From Lysobacter sp. (lineage in GTDB: Bacteria; Pseudomonadota; Gammaproteobacteria; Xanthomonadales; Xanthomonadaceae): a stretch of DNA of 64,000 nt. The stretch is taken from NCBI GenBank assembly GCA_008015835.1, contig SSGH01000007.1, positions 310,001-374,000 of the forward strand. The letters run 5' to 3'. Below the pieces are notes generated by a model, which did not search any database, was not told where the DNA came from, and was given only the letters and a program-made list of their open reading frames with translations. The position numbers and the translations under genes are program-made. Positions within the stretch are counted from its first letter, which is position 1. Every line of letters starts with the position of its first letter. Below are positions 63,559-64,000 of the stretch, piece after piece.

Positions 63559-64000
63559 ATGCCGTCGCCGGCCCATTCGCCATCGCGATCGTCCAGACGC
63601 GCCCGCGGCGGCGCGCTGCGCTTGGTCCCGACGCGACCTTCGGAAAGCGACGCCGCGCGATTCCGCTACCGGCACCTGTGGCTCCCCCTGGCCCTGTTCG
63701 CGGTCGCCGTCGTCGCCATCGAAACCTTCGCGCTGGACTGGCGCATCGCGCGCGCCGTGTACGACTGGCAGGGCTACCGCTGGCTGCTGAAGCATTGGTT
63801 CGTGACCGAAACGCTGATCCATCGGGTCGGCCGCAACGCCAGCATCGCCGCGTGGCTGGGCGTGGCGGTGGCGTGGGCCGTCGCGATGCGCCGCGACGCC
63901 TACGCCGCGTGGCGCGCGCCCCTGGGCTATCTCGCGCTGTCGGTGTTGCTGACCACGCTGGCGGTGTCGTGGGTTAAATCGTGGTCGAACATGGACTGCC
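63559..64000 (+). CDS. PAP2-family phosphatase, N-terminal part
   Basis: The first 147 codons are in the window; the gene runs off the right edge. The N-terminus is a basic polar lead of about 35 residues (RSSRRARGGALRLVPTRPSE), followed by membrane helices (LPLALFAVAVVAIETFAL; IAAWLGVAVAWAVAMRR; LGYLALSVLLTTLAVSW). The last visible residues VKSWSNMDC match the start of the PAP2/lipid phosphatase motif Lys-x-x-x-x-x-Asp-Cys-Pro. Such enzymes remove phosphate from lipid A or isoprenyl phosphates. The ATG at 63559 is chosen for its AGGGGAA ribosome site. Confidence 0.75.
   Translation, partial: MPSPAHSPSRSSRRARGGALRLVPTRPSESDAARFRYRHLWLPLALFAVAVVAIETFALDWRIARAVYDWQGYRWLLKHWFVTETLIHRVGRNASIAAWLGVAVAWAVAMRRDAYAAWRAPLGYLALSVLLTTLAVSWVKSWSNMDC

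Noticed and set aside
1-64000. tRNA, rRNA, CRISPR arrays, transposases, prophage genes
   Set aside because: None could be recognised by reading: no CCA-ended cloverleaf, no regularly spaced repeats, no DDE transposase or phage structural motifs. The only tyrosine recombinase is XerC.

Overview
The window is high-GC, densely coded chromosomal DNA of a Lysobacter/Xanthomonas-type gammaproteobacterium (Lysobacteraceae/Xanthomonadaceae). Three things point there: the gene orders (lptM-dapF-DUF484-xerC-hslV-hslU, ybeD-lipB-lipA, tyrS next to an M23 peptidase and anmK, speA near speE), proteins whose C-termini resemble XVIPCD, the secretion signal of the Xanthomonadales bacteria-killing type IV secretion system (X-T4SS), and dispersed short palindromic repeats typical of the group. 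I see no rRNA, tRNA, CRISPR array, transposase or prophage.

Layout. 0-2.7 kb: two EamA-type exporters, an Lrp/AsnC regulator and an Ada-like AraC/alkyltransferase. 2.8-7.8 kb: the tail-specific protease Prc, then lipA, lipB, a BLUF blue-light sensor and a ybeD-like gene. 7.9-12.5 kb: an envelope operon (M1 aminopeptidase, alpha/beta hydrolase, lipoprotein, GH25 lysozyme). 12.8-16.2 kb: a CsgG-like lipid-envelope protein and a DUF5916 outer-membrane protein. 16.1-17.9 kb: an irregular segment with a tandem duplication, a long palindrome and an A+T-rich PD-(D/E)XK nuclease gene, next to ubiE. 18.8-22.8 kb: an orphan gspE and a predicted X-T4SS effector with HExxH motif plus its probable immunity lipoprotein. 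23-31 kb: housekeeping genes (hslUV, xerC, dapF, lptM, DUF454, oligopeptidase B). 31.5-35.2 kb: two more predicted X-T4SS effectors, one with a CheD-like candidate Cys/His/Thr site and one with a DUF2235 phospholipase-like domain. 35.3-38.4 kb: FeS-type photolyase, a DUF2256 zinc protein and tyrS. 38.6-44.1 kb: cell-wall recycling and repair (M23, anmK, ampG, RHH protein, xthA). 44.3-55 kb: pyrE, phosphohexomutase with a sensor-like N-terminus, dut, coaBC, radC, a GIY-YIG gene between inverted repeats, argS and a SPOR protein. 55-64 kb: SDR dehydrogenase, acyltransferase, a tandem pair of tiny exported eight-cysteine proteins, speA, an M48 peptidase, speE and the start of a PAP2 phosphatase.

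Functional themes. Lipoate, lysine/peptidoglycan, polyamine, pyrimidine and CoA pathways account for most housekeeping genes. The accessory content concerns interbacterial competition (three XVIPCD-like proteins, one immunity-type lipoprotein, lysozyme), light (BLUF sensor, FeS photolyase) and possible defence or selfish DNA (PD-(D/E)XK gene, repeat-flanked GIY-YIG gene). The strongest leads for novelty are the CheD-like XVIPCD protein, the HExxH effector/immunity pair and the twin eight-cysteine peptides. All family assignments were made by reading motifs; no database search was run.
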